Made by a program: the position numbers and the translations under genes | NCBI RefSeq assembly: GCF_002504165.1 | Contig: NZ_CP021404.1 | Coordinates: 682,001 to 746,000 of the forward strand | Source: Pacificitalea manganoxidans | Lineage (GTDB): Bacteria > Pseudomonadota > Alphaproteobacteria > Rhodobacterales > Rhodobacteraceae | Reading direction: 5' to 3' | Length of the DNA stretch: 64,000 bases | Shown: positions 62,341 through 64,000 of the stretch, one piece after another | Layout: each line of letters starts with the position of its first letter | Numbering within the stretch: position 1 is the first letter of the stretch | Notes under the pieces: model-generated | Database searches by the model: none | Told to the model about the DNA's origin: nothing | What the model saw: only the letters and a program-made list of their open reading frames with translations

Positions 62341-63789
62341 TTACTGGGCCGCCAGCACCCCGGCGCGGGCGGTAAAGATCGCGCGGGCCGGATCGACATC
62401 GTATTGCGCGACGAACTGCGCGGCATCGCGGGACAGGGTGCGCACGCTGTCGAGGATATGGGTCACCTCCGCCTCGGTCATCAGCACCGAGAAGTTCAGC
62501 CGCACGAAGCCCGGTTTCTTCAATTCGTCCCCGGCGAGGATCTCGGCCCTGAGCGCGGTGGCGCTGTCGGCGTCATAGCCCAGCAGACGCAGAACATAGG
62601 GGCCGGCGCAGGCACAGCCGCCGCGCGCCTGAATTCCGAACCGGTCCGACAGCATCTTGGTCACCAGTTGCTGATGGATGAAGCCGCCCTGCGGATCGCG
62701 GATGCGGAACGAGATGATCGGCAAGCGCTGCGCCTCAGGGTGACCCAGCACCTCGATCTCTGGCGCGTCCTGCCACGCGGCAAGCGCACGGTCGGTCAGC
62801 GCGGCGTTGCGCTGGACCATCATTTCGGCGCCGATGTGATCCTTGACGATGACGGCCAGCGCGGCGCGGATGTCGCCGATCACATTCGGGGTGCCGGCCT
62901 CCTCCCGGTGCTCGATATCTCCGGCATAGTCGTGATCCTGCGAGGTGACGAACCGCACGGTGCCGCCCCCGGCCCAAGTTGGGCGATCCGTGACCACGAC
63001 ATCCCGGCGCACGATCACCACCCCCGAGGCCCCCGGCCCGCCGATGAATTTATGCGGCGACAGCACCAGTGCGTCGATCTCGGCGCCCTCGGACGGGGTC
63101 ATGGTGATGGGCAGGTAGGGACCGCCGCCCGCGTAATCCCAGACCATCAGCGCGCCCGCGTCCTTTACCCGGCGAGTGAGGGCGCAGACATCCGCAATGA
63201 TGCCGGTGACGTTGGAGGCGGCTGAAAACGCACAGATCACCCGGTCGAAATCGTCCGTATCCGCCAATGCGGCATCCAGCGCGGCGCGGTCCGGCCCGCC
63301 GGCGGCATCCTCGGGCAGTTCGATCACCTGCGCGCCGCATTCGCGCCACGGCAGGATATTGGAGTGATGTTCATAGGGGCCGAGGATCACCTTGACCTGC
63401 CCGTGATCCGCGCCGAGCAATGCCACCAGTCGATTGACCCCCGCCGTCGCGCCGGAGCCTGCAAACACCGTCGCGTAGCGGTCATCGGCGCCGCAATGGA
63501 GGGCGACGGTGGCACGGGCACTGCCGCGCAGGCGGGTCATGTAGCCGCCACAGAACGACGCTTCGGTATGGCTGTTGGCGTAATAGGGCAGCACCCGCTC
63601 CAGCACGAAGCGTTCCACGCAATGCAGCGCCCGGCCCGAGGCGACGTAATCGGCATAGACCAGCGTTTGCGGTCCGAACGGTCCGTCGATCTGCGCGTCC
63701 TTGCCAATCAGATCACGGCCAAGCGTCTGCGGAGCGGGCAGGTCGGCGCGGAACAGGTCCAGTAATGTTTCGGGGGTCGGGGTCGGCAT
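62341..63789 (-). CDS. Class V aminotransferase-fold PLP enzyme (cysteine desulfurase-like)
   Basis: A 482-residue enzyme from ATG 63787-63789 (MPTPTPETLLDLFRADLPAP). The PLP site is complete: AGSGATAGVNRLVALL (phosphate-binding turn), VWDYAGGGP (Asp for pyridine N) and LSPHKFIGGPGASGV with the Schiff-base Lys. GGCACAGPYVLRLLG near residue 390 resembles the Cys loop of desulfurases. The N-terminal part VYADYVASGRALHCVE and ANSHTEASFCGGYMT mark a subgroup of cysteine desulfurase-like proteins common in Rhodobacterales. The substrate is not certain. It follows an MlrC-like gene by 13 bases. Confidence 0.87.
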   Translation of the reverse strand: MPTPTPETLLDLFRADLPAPQTLGRDLIGKDAQIDGPFGPQTLVYADYVASGRALHCVERFVLERVLPYYANSHTEASFCGGYMTRLRGSARATVALHCGADDRYATVFAGSGATAGVNRLVALLGADHGQVKVILGPYEHHSNILPWRECGAQVIELPEDAAGGPDRAALDAALADTDDFDRVICAFSAASNVTGIIADVCALTRRVKDAGALMVWDYAGGGPYLPITMTPSEGAEIDALVLSPHKFIGGPGASGVVIVRRDVVVTDRPTWAGGGTVRFVTSQDHDYAGDIEHREEAGTPNVIGDIRAALAVIVKDHIGAEMMVQRNAALTDRALAAWQDAPEIEVLGHPEAQRLPIISFRIRDPQGGFIHQQLVTKMLSDRFGIQARGGCACAGPYVLRLLGYDADSATALRAEILAGDELKKPGFVRLNFSVLMTEAEVTHILDSVRTLSRDAAQFVAQYDVDPARAIFTARAGVLAAQ

Positions 63790-63802
63790 GGGAGGGGTCC
63801 TG

Positions 63803-64000
63803 TCAGGTCTGGAGAAGAGCGGGCGGGGTGGACCGGGCGGTGGTCCCCCCAAAAGGCGGTGCACGGCGGGGCGACGACAGCCCGCCGCTATCGACAAGCA
63901 GCACGCCGCCGGTGGCCAGCGGCGTGTAGGAGGCGCGAAAATGGCCGATGGATTTGATGGCAAGCAGATCGAGCGTCTCGGGCGCGACGCCCATCGCGCG
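63803..64000 (-). CDS. C-terminus of an MlrC-like metallopeptidase (M81 family), truncated by the window
   Basis: The frame is open from the window edge to the stop at 63803-63805, giving 65 visible residues. The segment LAIKSIGHFRASYTPLATGGVLLVDSGGL matches the end of MlrC proteins, named after microcystin degradation, where the motif v-K-S-x-H-F-R-A is typical. Its N-terminus, with any metal ligands, lies outside. It is 13 bases upstream of the PLP enzyme gene and probably co-transcribed with it. Confidence 0.7.
   Translation of the reverse strand, partial: RAMGVAPETLDLLAIKSIGHFRASYTPLATGGVLLVDSGGLSSPRRAPPFGGTTARSTPPALLQT

Overview
The window is a GC-rich chromosomal segment of an alphaproteobacterium, most likely a member of the Rhodobacterales (Rhodobacteraceae / Roseobacter group). 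The evidence is established family synteny and product mix: bamB-der, yajC-secD-secF followed by an Mth938-like gene, glnB-glnA, the SPOR lipoprotein / D,D-carboxypeptidase / tmk / holB / tatD operon, and many ABC and TTT-type uptake systems. The genus cannot be fixed from sequence reading alone. No phage, insertion sequence or CRISPR array was seen.

Layout. 1-12 kb holds housekeeping genes: the end of bamB, der, a glycosyltransferase-like gene, a TspO-like membrane protein, an L,D-transpeptidase, the Sec accessory operon (yajC, secD, secF, Mth938-like) and serS. Between these genes lies a family of about 171-bp intergenic repeats (seven good copies plus degenerate ones) with two conserved hairpins. 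12-16 kb holds glnB-glnA, the NAD(P)HX repair enzyme and a tRNA-Leu. 15.8-18.6 kb is a three-gene cassette directly behind the tRNA-Leu: two proteins I do not recognise and a phospholipase-D-fold protein, with lower GC in the last gene. This looks acquired and could be an undescribed defence-type module. 18.6-25.9 kb carries a fused dehydroshikimate dehydratase / HPPD-like enzyme divergent from a polyamine-type ABC transporter. 25.9-32.7 kb is a minus-strand operon for cell envelope, DNA replication and hydrolases. 32.8-40.2 kb has tRNA-Ser, a LysR regulator, a pyroglutamyl peptidase and a complete peptide ABC importer.

40-42 kb encodes a DUF1007 / NicO metal transporter pair. 42-48.4 kb is a TetR-controlled tripartite RND efflux pump. 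48.4-51.8 kb has two small envelope or unknown genes and the trehalose genes otsA/otsB. 51.9-61.3 kb contains a D-tartrate dehydratase, a LysR regulator, a tripartite tricarboxylate transporter (tctCBA) and the divergent tctDE two-component system, which is translationally coupled to an extra solute-binding protein and a membrane protein. 61.3-64 kb ends with a DMT transporter, a class V aminotransferase-like enzyme and the tail of an MlrC-like metallopeptidase.

Most of the window is ordinary. The items most worth a second look are the structured repeat family, with compensatory base changes in its hairpin, and the tRNA-Leu-linked PLD cassette. Smaller points of interest are regulatory: iterated 9-bp operators at the efflux pump, a direct repeat in front of tctD, and palindromes at the pcp and metal-transport genes.
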